Source of the DNA: Isoetes taiwanensis
Taxonomy: Eukaryota > Streptophyta > Lycopodiopsida > Isoetales > Isoetaceae
DNA length: 64,000 bases
Direction: 5' to 3'
NCBI GenBank assembly: GCA_021234155.1
Contig: JAJEKV010000032.1
Location: 14,650,283 to 14,714,282, forward strand
The notes beneath the pieces are model-generated. The model saw only the letters and a list, made by a program, of their open reading frames with translations, ran no database searches and was not told the DNA's origin. Below, piece after piece: positions 1 through 11,886 of this stretch; the first letter of the stretch is position 1, and every line of letters starts with the position of its first letter. A program made the translations under genes and the position numbers.

Positions 1-785
1 ATGCTGTTTCACCAGAAGTTTTTCCGTATTCAAGCAGGCAATTAACGAGGATTCAACCACTTCAGCTTCTTCTCATCTCATACTGATCAACAAACTGGTA
101 TTCAAATCAGGTCGGAAGTGAAAGAATCACGCTGCGTATAGATTCAAGGAAGAAGAATGGGATCACCAGAATAGTATGTAGCTGCGTTGCAGGGGAAGAG
201 ACCAGTGATGACTTTAAGGTGTGAAACTTCGTAAAGTTGCTATATTTTTCCATTTTATAAAATCTGAATTCGATGGTTTACTAGGATGTGTACGCTAAAG
301 AACTTCATAAATTCGCCAAAATTTGATAATATTGCATCCCAATTATAGTAAATTCGCCAAATTAATGGATATTTTATAGTAAAAACCTCAATTTTATGGT
401 AAAACATCCAATTCTACTAAATTCGTTTCTATAAAAATGTTGGAAAAATAGGAAACAATCGCCACCATTTCTATAGATTAGAAGCAGCTAGAGGATGATA
501 AAGTCATCACTGGAAGAGACGAGAAGATCCAGGAGAGGAATCTAACGCAGACTTAAGGGAGAAAGAGACAACAACTTTCAAACACGTATATGATACGTGT
601 CAAATTTTTTTACAAAGAAGTGTTGCGCACAAAATTTGCTGAAGTGTCAAAATTTTAGGTAGGAATCTTAAAAGAATATTCTAAAGGAATCGACCTCCAA
701 TCTTTATATATGTTATAAGATAGAACTTTAAGGACATTAAGAATATACAACCTTGAAACTATAACAAAATGCATTTTTCAACATC
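1..785. other. AT-rich stretch, no gene recognised
   Basis: No open frame with recognisable protein features on either strand. Short AT-rich phrases built on 'aaattcgccaaa' recur between 300 and 430. It may hold the promoter or upstream exons of the SWIM gene that follows, but no splice pair could be tied to it. Confidence 0.4.
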
Positions 786-2152
786 ATGATAGCATTTATC
801 AAAACAAAGTTCGCGTCTAAAACAATGACAATAATCAAGGCAACGGTGCTGTCCCCATGCATCAGAGGTTCGTGGTTGTCTTGGTGGCATCAGAGGGTAA
901 GCAGATGGGGAAATTATATGCTTACAGGAATGGACATAGCCAGTGCCATACATGTGCCTCACACTAACATGTCTGAATCCAAGCACAGAAGCTGGCTAGC
1001 AGCTAGGGGATACAGAAAGACTATGAATTTATATGATGCATGTGTATTTGATATGATAGAAGCACTCTTGCAAAGTTCAAAATACAAAGCATGGTTGGAA
1101 GGTAGACACTTGGGAACATGGCCTACTGTTTCAAATCTATTGGGAAGATTGGAAAGAAGTATTCGCTCTGGAATAAGCCCTATGCAGGGAGTGAATATAA
1201 TTAATGAAGAAGCGTCAAGGAGTGGAATGCCAGAATATAATCCTGGATCCGGTGGTAATAACCGAACCATCTTGAGAAAGACATCCACAATTACTAATTC
1301 TGAAGCAGGAAGTCACCGTCCAGATAAGGTGACCCACACTATGTCATGTTCAAGAATTGATGACTCAGCAAGACGGGCAATAAATTTTGGCAGTCCACAA
1401 ATTAGAGTCATAGAAGTAGATATTCATCAGGCTAGTTGGGCCTTGAGGAGGACACTTGCTGGAAGTGAAGTGAAATGTATGGGTCGTGTTTCAAAAACTG
1501 GTCGTAAATGCCAAACACGTATTAACAAGGGGAACAAATCCACTGTTGCTCCTTCTTTTTATGGGATCAGAGGACATCGTAATGGAGAGCAGGAACAAAT
1601 GATGTGGTTTTGTTCAACCAATGTGCAACATACATGGTATCCGGATTACAGCATAGTCAGTGCTCCTAGCAGACCTGGTAGTTGGCCAGTGGCTACAGGA
1701 GTCAACATAAAGGATGAAGAATTGCAAGTATTGATGAGTAGCGGATTCGAGGTGAGAGGGCTATCATCCACATCTAATCAGTACTCCACTGACATTTCAT
1801 CTGATGCACATTCTGCGAGTAGTTTCGTCAGAGTTAGAAATGGAAGGCGTGTCAATAAAAGAGCCAGATTGAGTAACGCTGAAGATGTGAATCTAGAGCG
1901 AAGATATGACATGGATGCAGATGTAGTTATGAGCTCAGAAGAGATACCATTTACAAGATTGAGATTAGTGCAAATCCTAGATGTAGTTGTCCAGAATTCA
2001 TGAAACATGATTGCAAGGGTAGATTTCTCCTCTGCAAACACATGTGTTATGTCTACAACAAGGTGTTGGGACATAATCCAAAAGATAACAAGGAGGAGAT
2101 TCAAGCAGTATTGACAGATGCTACACTAGCAATGATTTTAGGTGCCAATTAA
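786..2152 (+). CDS. SWIM zinc-finger domain protein (one frameshift)
   Basis: The open frame 786-2003 encodes about 405 residues. Around residues 231-270 there is a putative zinc-binding stretch, CMGRVSKTGRKC followed by WFC and QHTW. Just before the stop the coding sense moves to another frame (from about 1943), giving TIYKIEISANPRCSCPEF and then CKGRFLLCKH: together the C-x-C-x(n)-C-x-H ligands of a SWIM zinc finger. That frame ends at the stop 2150-2152. SWIM fingers bind DNA or proteins in plant MEKK-, UBR- and FAR1/MULE-related proteins. A splice-acceptor-like 'tgcttacag' just before the ATG at 932 suggests translation may really begin there or in an upstream exon. The frame change is either a 1-2 nt indel or a missed tiny intron. 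The SWIM identification is good; the partner function is unknown. Confidence 0.7.
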
Positions 2153-2340
2153 ATTATTCAAAAGTAATTGTTATTGTATATCTAGAAAAGTAGCAGGCAA
2201 GATCAAATTTTTGGTGTAAAGTGTTGAAGATATTATATAGAAATGAAGATTCCTGCCAATTTTATATACTCAAGTTATCTCCGTATTAGAGTATGTATTA
2301 AGAATATTCCTTACAAAAAAACACGAAAATATAGTTTGAA

Positions 2341-2520
2341 AAAACTTAAAAAGTCGCACCCCTACCATGCTAGCTATGGCTGGACATGATGAGACCCTAA
2401 ATTAAAAAAGCTAAGTGCTCAAAAGATTACATGCTAGCTATGGCCAAACATGATCAAACCCTAAATTTAAAAAGCTAAGTGCCAAAAAGATTACATGCTA
2501 GCTATGGCCGGACATGATAA
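2341..2520. repeat. 64-bp tandem repeat, three copies
   Basis: The phrase 'catgctagctatgg' starts at 2366, 2430 and 2494, exactly 64 bp apart, and the flanking 'aaaaagctaagtgc' and 'acatgatc' phrases repeat with it. The first copy lacks part of its left half. Confidence 0.85.
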
Positions 2521-3184
2521 AAAAAAGAAACAAATTTGAAGAGGTTAAAGAACCACAATTAGTAAAACCAAAACCTATGGTGTTGCTCCTCTTTGCCGAT
2601 AAACACAGACAAAGGAATGCGTTCCTAACCAAACACAAAGCTATGTGTATGAATCAATCATCAAAACACAAAAAGATAAGAAACATACCTCCAACATTGG
2701 GTGCTCTGATGTGAACAGTATGACGTAGCATTCAAATCTACTGCCCGAAGCATAAAAGATGTGTGCCCTTTGGACATGTAACAGGTATGTAAATAGAGAA
2801 GGGGTTTTCAAGCATTTGCAAACACATGCAAAAAGAACCCGAATCAAATCAGCATTGCACACATGAAAACAAAGAACCAACAAACAAATTTGACCCATCC
2901 AAGTGAAGATTCATCCATCCAACTAAGCTTAGGGGTTCATCCAATCGAGTGCCAGATTCACAAAATGGAGTAAATAAAAGAAGCTTTCCTCTTACTGGAT
3001 TTAGCCTCCATCCAAGGCCAGAGACATAAGATTAACACAAATACGAAAGAGATGGTGAGCGGAGGCTTAAGAAAAGAAATTGAAAGTTCAAAATTCTAGT
3101 TCCACCATTCCGCAAGGGAAAGGGAGCGTCAAACAAAGGGAAGAAGGGAAAGATGTAAAATATCACATGGATACATGAAATACG
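2521..3184. other. No gene recognised
   Basis: Only short open frames without recognisable features. It could be 3' flank of the candidate minus-strand gene that begins at 3892. Confidence 0.4.
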
Positions 3185-3892
3185 TTAGAACTTGAGCTGG
3201 TCTTCCCAATTCGTTTCAATTTTGGTAGATAAGTGAGAAATATTGTTAGCTGCAGATATGAATCCAAGATAGAATACTCTCATATCTCTTACAACTCCAT
3301 GAAAAGCAGGCAATATAAGACAACCAAGCACCGTATTGTATATTATATCATATATGATGTAATGCATGGTGTTCATGAAATGCAATGCTTGCAAGGCTGA
3401 ATGCACACAGCGAATTCTATTGCTCCTGCATGTTTTGTCAAAGCAAATAGATGCTTTAATATTTAGCTTACATAGGGACGGTTTACATAAACAGGAAGAT
3501 GCAGCAACAATACCACTGATCTATCAAAAGATTAAATATAGCAGTTACCTGACCCGGTTTCCATCAAGAACTAAGTGGCGTTGAAGGGCCTGAGTAGAAG
3601 AACTTGTATCCATTGAAGAATCATAAGATTGAAAGCAAAGAGAGTCTGTGTGCAGTCACATATTTCTCTGGCTATATACCAGTGACTTTAATGGAGGGCA
3701 TACTATATATACGAATCAATCACATGCATATGAAGGAGTAGCTACGGCTCTGAACTCGGATTCATCCCTTGTAAAAACCCAAAAAAACTCCCATGTTTCG
3801 TCTCCCAATCCGTTTGAAATCTCTGGCAAATCTCTTAACATCCTGGACCTGGACCACGCCGTCGCCATAGCCAGAGCTCCAGCTCCAGACAT
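3185..3892 (-). CDS. Candidate small three-exon gene, product unknown
   Basis: On the minus strand an ATG at 3892 opens 58 codons (MSGAGALAMATAW...) in GC-richer sequence. Downstream, a segment 3645-3549 follows a 'cacacag' acceptor, encodes ...TQALQRHLVLDGNRV and ends at GTAACT. A third segment, 3425-3185, follows 'catgcag', continues in matching phase (V-HSALQALHFMN...) and ends at TAA 3187-3185. The joint between segments two and three keeps the frame. The donor of the first segment is uncertain. I do not recognise the protein; segment three has a hydrophobic middle (YNTVLGCLILPAF) that could be one membrane span. This is a gene model by splice logic only and could be chance. Confidence 0.25.
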
Positions 3893-4510
3893 AAATGCTT
3901 CATCTCAAGCTTCTGCCCATTGAACCGCTGCTGGAACAGATGGATTTATAAAGTGGTGGGCGAATTTGACCAGAAGCAATCCCAGAATGGAAGCCCTTGT
4001 TGGGATCCTCCGTGAATCAGATTTCTTTGATTCCTTATGTTGAATCCAATCTCCCATTTTTTTCATTACATCCAGCCAAACCAAGCTGCAACGAATCCTT
4101 CTGATCTAATTTCTGCGGATTCAAAATTGGTCATCAATGCCGTCTGCTAGCGTCTACACATGCGGCATTCTGGCACAAATACCAATGCCAACTCTTTTTA
4201 ATAAAGAAGATTCTTGCACTGCGACTCGCATGAAACCAACAAAGCGCCAAATCCAATTATATCATTTGGACCCCAAAAACAAATACAATGCTAAAAGATG
4301 AGTGGCTGATGTACTACGAAAGCTTATCAACGGATTAAAAACCCGCCCTTCGGGTTTCGAGGAAAAACCTTAGTGATAAGCCTCGGCAAGGGGCTTAGAC
4401 AAACGTAAGGCATAGAATCGCCCCAAAACCCGCATGGAGAACTCAAAACGGATGGCGCCGCCAACGTACCGCACATCACCAACACAACAAACGAAACATA
4501 CGGAGAATAG
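3893..4510. other. Intergenic, possible promoter of the minus gene
   Basis: No gene seen. A short hairpin (aacccgcccttcgggtt) lies near 4340. The position upstream of the minus-strand ATG at 3892 makes it the likely promoter side if that gene is real. Confidence 0.3.
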
Positions 4511-4514
4511 CATC

Positions 4515-5120
4515 ACCTAGTGGGTGGAAAAAAACATCACCCCGGGTGGAAAAACATGAAAACAGAACTTGTACAAAATATAATAAACAAAGAAAGGGGA
4601 GGGTGGGTTCAAAGAGAATACGCCGATGAAGAATTCGCAATAAGTAGCAAACGCCAACCGGAAGAACGGCTCAAAACGATGCGATGCATGCATCGCGACG
4701 ATGCAATGCATGCGTCGTCTTGATGAATGCCGAGAATGCGATTCACGCGAATCGGCGACATATCTGCACCGCGACGCAGCATGAAACCAACAAAGCTCGA
4801 ATACCAAAGGACTTCCTTAACAAACTAGGATCGAGGGCCTAAGGTCGGGGATGAAGGCTAAAGGCGGACAGACAGCAGAAAAGCAAATTGAGTCAAACCA
4901 GTGTGAAGAAGCCCTCCCCCACCGGAAACAATTCAAAGAGAATAAATAAGGTGAGAGAAGAGGAAGCCGATGAAACATCGAAAGAACTCGCAATAAGTAG
5001 CAAATGCCCAACGATGATGAACGGCCCAAAAACGCATGCGATGCATGCATGCGACGCATGCAATGCATGCATGCTCGTCTTGAGCAAGAATACCGATTCG
5101 CTACGCGAATCGACGACATT
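4515..5120. repeat. Diverged ~270-bp duplication with GCATGC clusters
   Basis: The segments about 4600-4770 and 4930-5120 share, in the same order, 'ttcaaagagaata', 'gccgatgaa', 'ctcgcaataagtagcaaa', a cluster of overlapping GCATGC or ATGCAT palindromes, 'cgtcttga', and a 'gattc-acgcgaatcg-cgacat' inverted repeat. The two copies differ mainly in short indels. Confidence 0.7.
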
Positions 5121-6399
5121 ACATATGATTTTTTCAAGATCTTTCCTTATTGCTAGCTTTGCATAGTAGCAAACTGCTGGTGTGTCCAGGGATTATTACA
5201 TTTGCAATGCCACTTATATCTCCAATTGACTTTCGCTGGCAAGCCTATATAGACTAGAATTTGATCAGGGCTTCTGCTATTACAGTATCTTAGAAGCCTA
5301 ACATTAAGAATTGAGACTTTACAAACATTTGGTTTTAAACAAATCAAATCTCTATGCTCCCGAGCTTTTTTGTTTCATATGCCAAATTTTGATGTCTTTC
5401 GTTCCTCTATCATGAGTTGTTAGGAAGACAATATGGTTACATTCAACTGTTCTTTAATTTTGTCCTATGCTTTTAGTTTGTTTCGTCAAATGTCACATTG
5501 CTAGACCATCCATATCGATTTCATCACTTGTGGCTAAAATTTAAGCTCACATTTCGTTTAAGGAAGCAAGTCTATGCCTTCTACATTTGTCCTTGATTCA
5601 TTGAATATGTAGCATTATAACAGGGGGTTTTTTTTGTGATTTTATACGCTTTTTAGCATGGTTTTCATATGATTTCATGGGCGTATTCACGTGGACGTAC
5701 TAAATAGTATTTCTAGAGTGCACCCATTTGTTAGCCATTGATTTTAAAGAAGAGGGAAAATCGTGTGGTTGTGGGGCTTTTATTGTTTGCATGTTTTTTT
5801 AAGTTTAGGTTTTAAATATTAAGATAGAATAATATTAGGTTTGTGGTTTTCGCAAGAAACGTTTTGAAGCGATTAGGGTTCCGGATTTGGTCTGATACAG
5901 GGTTAATCGGTTTGATACAGGGTTGTCGGATTTGGTCTGATATTGCATCTCCAATCTCTGGCTTCAGTATGGGGCAAGCAGGCATCTTGGCCCAGGAACA
6001 TTTATCCAATGCATCATCCAATGCATATATCTCTTCTGGCCTTTCCTACTGTTCCTTCCCGTTGCATTAAGTTGCGAGTGATTTGCGAGGATACTAGGGA
6101 TTTTATAAAAACTCTATGCCGCCCTTATCTAGTTGATTGCGGTATGGTGACTCGATGGCCGGTGACATTTTATAAGGTCTTTGGTAAGCGACATGTACGG
6201 CGGAAGCGGTGCGTAGTCTCTATCGAGGAGTTGGAGAAGGTCGAGCCGCTGTGCTCGGCGGCGTGGTAGAATCGGTGTTCGCGTATATTGTTGCTCACAG
6301 GGGCGGGTTAAAGTCTGGCGTGTGAAGAAGCGGCCACCTAGTTGAAGGAGGGGATACAAGTTTCGCCAGGGTGTTCTTAGGCAACTGAAGCGATATCGC
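5121..6399. other. Unassigned; may contain the decayed 5' part of the LINE
   Basis: No clear gene. From about 5840 the G+C content rises and small open frames resemble decayed LINE sequence upstream of the RT, but I cannot place the LINE 5' end. No copy of the target sequence next to the LINE poly(A) (26863 onward) was found here by eye. Confidence 0.3.
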
Positions 6400-7016
6400 G
6401 GCATCTATGCGTCCACTTAGCACGGTGGCTGGGACTTTGGGAGGATCAGCTTATTTGCGAGAGGTGTGCATGCTCATCTGTCCGGGTTTTTTGCTGACGC
6501 ACTCTTCCCTATGAAGCTGGGAGATCACGGGAAGCTGTTTGAAACATTAAAGCCATCTAATTACAACCACCGGCGTGAAGGCACGGAGCTCTCGAGAGGA
6601 TTTAAGCCAGTCGTAACATATTTGCGCCGGGATAAATGTCTACAGCGGTGGTTATCTGTGGAGTTCTTTGAACTTATTGGGATTGGGCTGGTGAGTGCGT
6701 GTGCGGTATGCCCGGAGTTCTTTGCAGTCTTCTCTCAAATGGATAGGATCTTTGAATCGCATGCATTTCCTTAATTCCCTAAGAGGTTAAGCAGCGCGCC
6801 TTTACTACTATTAATGATTGGAGGCCTATCTCCTTGTTGTCCCTGTGTATAAGATTATAAAGGGTGTGCCCCGGCAAGAGAAGTTGAAGCGGTGTTGACT
6901 TCGCCCATTAGTAAAGATACTTGATGCAGGTTTGTCCACGAGGAATATTTTGACTAATGTTGCCGCGGCTTATGAGGGCCTTTATTGGGCGAGAGAACAG
7001 GTCAAGGCATTGCCTA
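6400..7016 (+). mobile_element. LINE, left half (N-terminal part of reverse transcriptase)
   Basis: Several frames together read as a non-LTR retrotransposon RT. About 6630 has RRDKC followed by LSVEFFEL (the usual block is 'DKCPG.DGLSVEFF'). About 6812 has INDWRPISLL. From 6926 the frame reads GLSTRNILTNVAAAYEGLYW and then AREQVKALP. These are RT blocks 0-2 of the L1-like LINE family, which copies its own RNA at a nicked target. The frame is broken by several indels, so the copy is dead. It stops at position 7016 in mid-domain, and the next RT block is found at 24698, so this is one LINE split by an insertion. Confidence 0.8.
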
Positions 7017-7017
7017 T

Positions 7018-7048
7018 CATTAGAGTTTTTTGAGGTCAAATAAGGGCC
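7018..7048 (+). repeat. Left terminal inverted repeat of the 17.7-kb element
   Basis: The 31 bases match the reverse complement of 24669-24699 with one G/A difference. It begins CATTAGAGTTTTTTGAG and ends with AAGGGCC. Confidence 0.85.
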
Positions 7049-7124
7049 TCCCAAGATATATTAGGGGCCGCCACGTAGGATGCCGAACCTAGCTTCCCCC
7101 ATACCTAAATTTCACTCTCCCACA

Positions 7125-7168
7125 ACCTAACTACCTAACCTCCGAACCTAACCCCTAACCCTAACCCC
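7125..7168 (+). repeat. Degenerate CCTAA telomere-like run
   Basis: About eight loose copies of cctaac/ccctaa occur in 44 bases, the last being 'ccctaaccctaacccc'. It lies 80-150 bp inside the left end of the 17.7-kb element. Confidence 0.55.
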
Positions 7169-8499
7169 GCAATCATTATTTCCTAAAGCACCTGAATATT
7201 TGATGATTATATCTAGGATTTTCGTTTTCCACCTTGAGCTTATGCCATCGAGCTTGCACCACCATCGATTGAGCTTGCCCTTCGCCATCAACGACCTGCC
7301 ATCGCGCCTAACGAGCCGGTAACCATCTTGCCATCGCGTGACAGTTTTTTGAATTCGAATTATGGGAGTTCTTTCCGACCAAATAAGCGAAATTTTCGAA
7401 TTTAAGCTCGTTTGTTGGCAAGAATCTTCCTAATTCTAATCCTCGGCCGGTTCCTGGCCTTTTGCACGCCACTGGCAAAGGTATTTGATTCCCTAGTCGT
7501 CATTGCATTCCTTTGAGTGTTCTTCCTTCTAATACTTACTTCAGATCCAAACTAATTTAGAGAGGGTCAATTTAGAGTGCAAGTGCTAAAGAATGTCTTT
7601 TGTACGTGAATAAGTTCACTTGCTTAACCAATAGATGAAGATGCATTAAGCTTAAGGAGTCATGAATATAGACCCTCTGGGCTAAAGGCCAACCTGTATC
7701 CATGTGATCCTTTTTCAATCAGGCCCATCCAACTTCCACTCTGCATCGGTCTTATTGAATTTGCTTGTAAGGGGACGAAGCAAAGTTACTAGATTCTTGT
7801 AATAATTTACGGTTAATAATATCTGATCCAATATTTATGCCATGTATAACCACTTGTATGGATTCAATTGCAAAGTTTTATCGGATGTTAATCAGCTCCA
7901 ATGTGCAAAGTCCAACTACTTTGCTCTCAACAATCTTTTGTAAGCTCAATGAATTGAGGTAGAAAATCAGAAATTAGTGACCTAGATGAATGCCTTGCAG
8001 CAAGGAATGAAGAGGGTTGCGCAAGAAAATGATTCCCTTCACTGCCCAAGGTCAAGCGGCTTAAAAAAGAACTCAGGGATGGGGAGAGGGCAAAAACACG
8101 AAGCCCATAAATATATTAGCCCACACGGGTGGAGGCTCAAAAAAGGGTCATGGCTATTAAAAAGCTTGTTGATCCAAATCTTGCGTAAAAGAAATAAGAA
8201 AACACGCTAATATTGCGGTTTATTAAAGAAATTAGTTACTAAAGATGATGTATTGAGAATGTTAAAAAAGCTTCCCCGGTAGCATTCAACTTAGGAAAGC
8301 TGTAGTACATCAACTCATTGTGGAGTTGGGAACAAATAAACCTCGAAATCGCAAGAACTGTGTGACAATGTATGGAATAAAGTAGGCAAGCTTATATTGC
8401 TTTGTTCGTGATGCTTGGGATGGCTTTAAACAACAAGGCATTACCAAAACTATTCTACTACCAAGGATGACTAAGCGTGATGACTTGTAGGTCATCGAA
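7169..8499. other. No gene recognised
   Basis: Short broken frames only. A run of 'ccatcg' phrases (about 7245-7340) forms a weak short-period repeat. Likely a non-coding or decayed part of the 17.7-kb element. Confidence 0.35.
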
Positions 8500-10030
8500 A
8501 TGCACAAGTGCAAGAGCTTCTTGGTGATATGTATCACCCTACCGACCAGCGGTCAAACTTGATACATTGGCATCCCTATACCAAAAGGTAAGAAGAAGTC
8601 GGGGTTTGGTGATACTTTACGCCTTAATGAAAATAACAATTCTTTGGATAGACTTAACTAGAATGCTTCAGCTTTGGTTCGATTTTATGATATGAAGGTA
8701 GAAGAGTCACGGTACCAAACTAAATTTTGTTTTAAAGCCGGATGAAATGGAATTGGTGAAAGGCGAGAAGTACGAGAGGGTTTCGATTGAGTCCAATGAG
8801 CGAGCTTTGAATAAAGGGAATGAAGAGTCAAATCTAGATGATAAGTTTTAGTCCACACGAAGATCACATTTGGTGGGTTGGTTTATTTGGGGTACGAGGA
8901 GGAAAATCCGCGATTATCTTGAAATGGGTTTTGATCAAACACCCATTCCCACAATGATTGCCTCTCACGGAATCGGAGAAAAACTGCGGTTCCTGGATAT
9001 GGTGAGTGCACGAGGTTGAATGGCATCTTCTCGCAGCATTTGAAGACAATAAAATGCATGTACGTAATGAAGCATGGTGCTGGTAAGACTACTCATGCTT
9101 GTCCCTCTGTCTCTATGCAAGAAGAGATTCAATTTGGATTGGACAAGAGTACATTAGGCCCCGTGTCGGGGATGAGCCACCAAATAGAGAGGAGAAGGAC
9201 ACAACCTTGATGCCAATTCTGCCAATTAGTTAAGAAGAGTACACATATGCACCCTTCATGCTTTCTTGAGAATCATAGACAAGATGGTTTACATGAGTAT
9301 CTGTTTGCTTGGAATAAATCACCCCAAAGCTCTAGGGAAGCTGCCATGCATGAAGTTGAAAAAAGGTGCTATCTAATGTGGGACTTCATGGTGGGCACTA
9401 CAAAATACTTCAAGATCCAAAGGTATCCCCAGGTTCCCTGAAACCCGGTATGGGTGGTCCAAAGGCTAAGAGGTTTTTGCCTCGAAAGACTTATCCGGTG
9501 TTTGGGAAGCTTACAAAAGGATCTTATTATTACTTGAGGATGATCGAATGATGAATTGGCGATCCACGCTGAAGAAAATCAAGGCATGGCGAGGATTTCT
9601 CTGCTCGGTAAAGGAAATGCAAAAAAGGTAGTGCGAGGAAAATGATGTTGCCAAATTCGAGGAGGCGATCACAAACTTCACTAAGTCTTTCCCCCGGCAT
9701 GGGGTGAGGCCAATTTGACTCACTATGTCCATATTCTGTTTGGCATTACATGGCGTGGTTTGTCGTGGGGAGTATGGAAGCCCGGGAATTTGGAATACAC
9801 AGGAATGGAGAAGTCCCATAAGCAAGCAAAGAATGCATTCTTCCGTTTCACTCAACCTGTGGGAGGTTCAGTTGGGAATTCCTTGCAGAGATGTGTCAAT
9901 GGTTTCTGAAGGATGGTGTGCAAGTGGGTGAAGAAATCCGCGGAACGAGTGAATCAACACTTGCTAAGTTGTTTAGACAAAAACCAGTAAAAGAAAAAGA
10001 GGGCAGCTTGGTATAAGTCCGCAACCGTTG
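8500..10030 (+). pseudogene. Decayed transposase-type gene
   Basis: Alternating frames give protein-like stretches in a consistent order: KRFLPRKTYPVFGKLTKGSY (about 9460), then a 'HGVRP' context (about 9700), then LEYTGMEKSHKQAKNAFFRF and TQPVGG (9797-9870) and FLKDGVQVGEEI (about 9907). The block G-x-EKSH-x-QAK followed by FxxTxxxGG is what I recall from C-terminal parts of uncharacterised plant and animal DNA-transposon proteins; I cannot name the superfamily with certainty. At least six frame changes or stops occur. No acidic catalytic triad could be assigned. Confidence 0.4.
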
Positions 10031-10149
10031 AGCGATCAAGGGAGTGGAGATCAATGAGATGTAGGCAAGGCAAAGGTTATGTCCAGTATTGAGAGCTCCT
10101 GATAACGTCTCTCTTTAAAAAGAGTTGGTTTATTTATTCGATGATAGTG

Positions 10150-10540
10150 CTTTCGGGTGTGCGAAATCTTTGTGTTGTAAGTAAATTGGATGCATGTATT
10201 GGCGCATCCCGCAGTGCAAATATGGGCTGTAACTAAAAGCTGGATCCGCGTATTTACGCACACCGTAGCCCCGGATGCGAAATAGGCCCTTCAATAATTT
10301 GTAGCGGGTGCGATTTACGCCGTGGTAACGGTCGAAAAATAGGCCCTTGAATAATTTGTAAACTTTAATTCGATTTGGCACCGTAGCCGGTGCGAAATAA
10401 TTACTTCAATAATTTGTAACTTCCGATTGATTTACCGCCGCGGTAGCTGCGGTGCGAAATAAAACCCTCAATAATTTGTACACGAGTCAATTTTACGCAC
10501 TGCGGGCTGGGTGCGAAAATATGGGCCCCGAACTAGAGAA
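10150..10540. repeat. Palindrome array 1 (about 60-bp units)
   Basis: About six units of roughly 60 bp share the core cgcaccgtagc-cacggtgcgaaat (an imperfect palindrome) near 10200, 10257, 10312, 10375, 10435 and 10497. The spacer of this array is 'cttcaataatttgtaa'. Several cores have lost 1-4 bases. Confidence 0.85.
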
Positions 10541-10639
10541 TATTAACATATTAGAGAACATATTAACATATTAGAGAATATTTATAGAACATATTATCAC
10601 GGTATCATATGAAATATTTATGATAGATAGCAAAGGTTA
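10541..10639. repeat. Short AT-rich direct repeats
   Basis: The phrases 'aacatattaacatattagagaa' variants recur three times between 10545 and 10600, directly after array 1. Confidence 0.5.
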
Positions 10640-11275
10640 CTAGAGACCCACGGGTATGTCCCAGTGGCGTTCCCCTAGGTTCCTAACCCCTTCCCTTCCC
10701 CTTCCCCTGCGAGGGTGTAACCCATGCATGCAGGTTAGGAATCAGAGCTCACGCTCATCCCACCTGATTCTTCCCACCATATGGGGTACCTAGTCATTAG
10801 AAAAGTAATTCCGGAGGATGATACTCACGGAAGAAGAGGCGGACCCAACTCCACAAAAACCGATTGTACTCATTGTAGTACACCCTAATAAAGGCCATAC
10901 ATCTGTCCCTTAGAAATTTCATGAATGAACTCGATATGTATGCATCCGAGGAGAGTGTGCTAAATATCCAGCCACGAAGAAGAGGCCTCAATTGCTTGTA
11001 GCATCTCATCCAGATAAGGAGGGGTTCAAGCATTCCCCTCATTGCAAGTCTCCTATAACATTAGGATGGATTAATTTCCATGGTGGCTCATGACCACAAT
11101 CAAATAAGCTCGAATGAAGTTGATCAACTCCATTGTAAGCTCCTTGGTGGGAGGACGTGGCGCAACCTCCACTCAAGAAATGGTCCCATAGCTCATCCAT
11201 TCCAGGCCGCCTGAGAATGCAGGGGCATGCTTGCGAGGCCTTGCGAGTAGCCTGAGGGAGGATTGGGTCCAATCA
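10640..11275 (-). pseudogene. Unrecognised transposon-type ORF, copy 1
   Basis: The minus strand holds protein-like stretches (for example PPTKELTMELINFIRAYLIV, about 11160-11090, and FMKFLRDRCMAFIRVYYNEY about 10925-10855). The same order of phrases recurs in 12060-12540, so this is a diverged duplicated gene rather than chance. I do not recognise the family. Several frame changes are present. Confidence 0.3.
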
Positions 11276-11277
11276 TT

Positions 11278-11710
11278 TGCACAAGCAAGCAAGGAACAAG
11301 GAGCGAGCAAGGAACAAGGCAAGGAGCAAGAAGCAGGGAAGAGGACCAAGTAGCAAGGAACAAGGATCAAGATCAAGTAGGAAGAAGCAAGGAACAAGGA
11401 AGATCAAGGAGCAAGAAGATCAAGGAACAAGGAAGACCAAATAGCAAGAACCAGGTAGATGAAGTAGCAAGGAACAAGGAAGATCATGGAACAAGGAAGC
11501 AAGGAACAAGATCAAGTAGCAAGATCAGGAGCAAGGAACAAGACCAAGTAGCATGAAGTAGCACGAAGATGAAGGAGCAAGAAGCAAGGATCAAGATCAA
11601 TTAGCAAAGAACACGGAACACAAGGTGAGAAGTGAAAGCAAGGTGAGAACACGAGAAGTGAAAGCAATGTGAAAACATGGAACAAAGGTGAGAAGTGAAA
11701 GCAAGGTGAA
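11278..11710 (+). repeat. Purine-rich minisatellite (GCAAGGAACAAGGA)
   Basis: More than 400 bases made of variants of gcaaggaacaag, gaagatcaag and tagcaag. One strand is nearly all purine plus C. The run encodes a meaningless R/K/Q/E-rich peptide on the plus strand. Confidence 0.85.
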
Positions 11711-11811
11711 AGAATTTATAGCTACGACTCCAATAATGTTGAAGTATAATACTAATACTGTTGAAGTATAATACCACAGTAGCCAGGAATACTGTTGAAG
11801 TACTAATACTG

Positions 11812-11886
11812 TAGCCACGGTGCGAAATAGGACCTTCAATAATTTTTAAGTGAGGCGATTTCGCACCGTGGCCACGGTCCCGAATA
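11812..11886. repeat. Palindrome array 2 (one to two units)
   Basis: Two cores (gtagccacggtgcgaaat and tttcgcaccgtggccacggtc) flank the same 'cttcaataattttt' spacer as array 1. Confidence 0.8.

Noticed and set aside
4340-4360. Rho-independent terminator
   Set aside because: GC hairpin followed by A rather than T, and such terminators are not used in plant nuclear genes.
11263-11556. R/K/E/Q-rich 97-codon open frame
   Set aside because: Translation of a purine-rich minisatellite.
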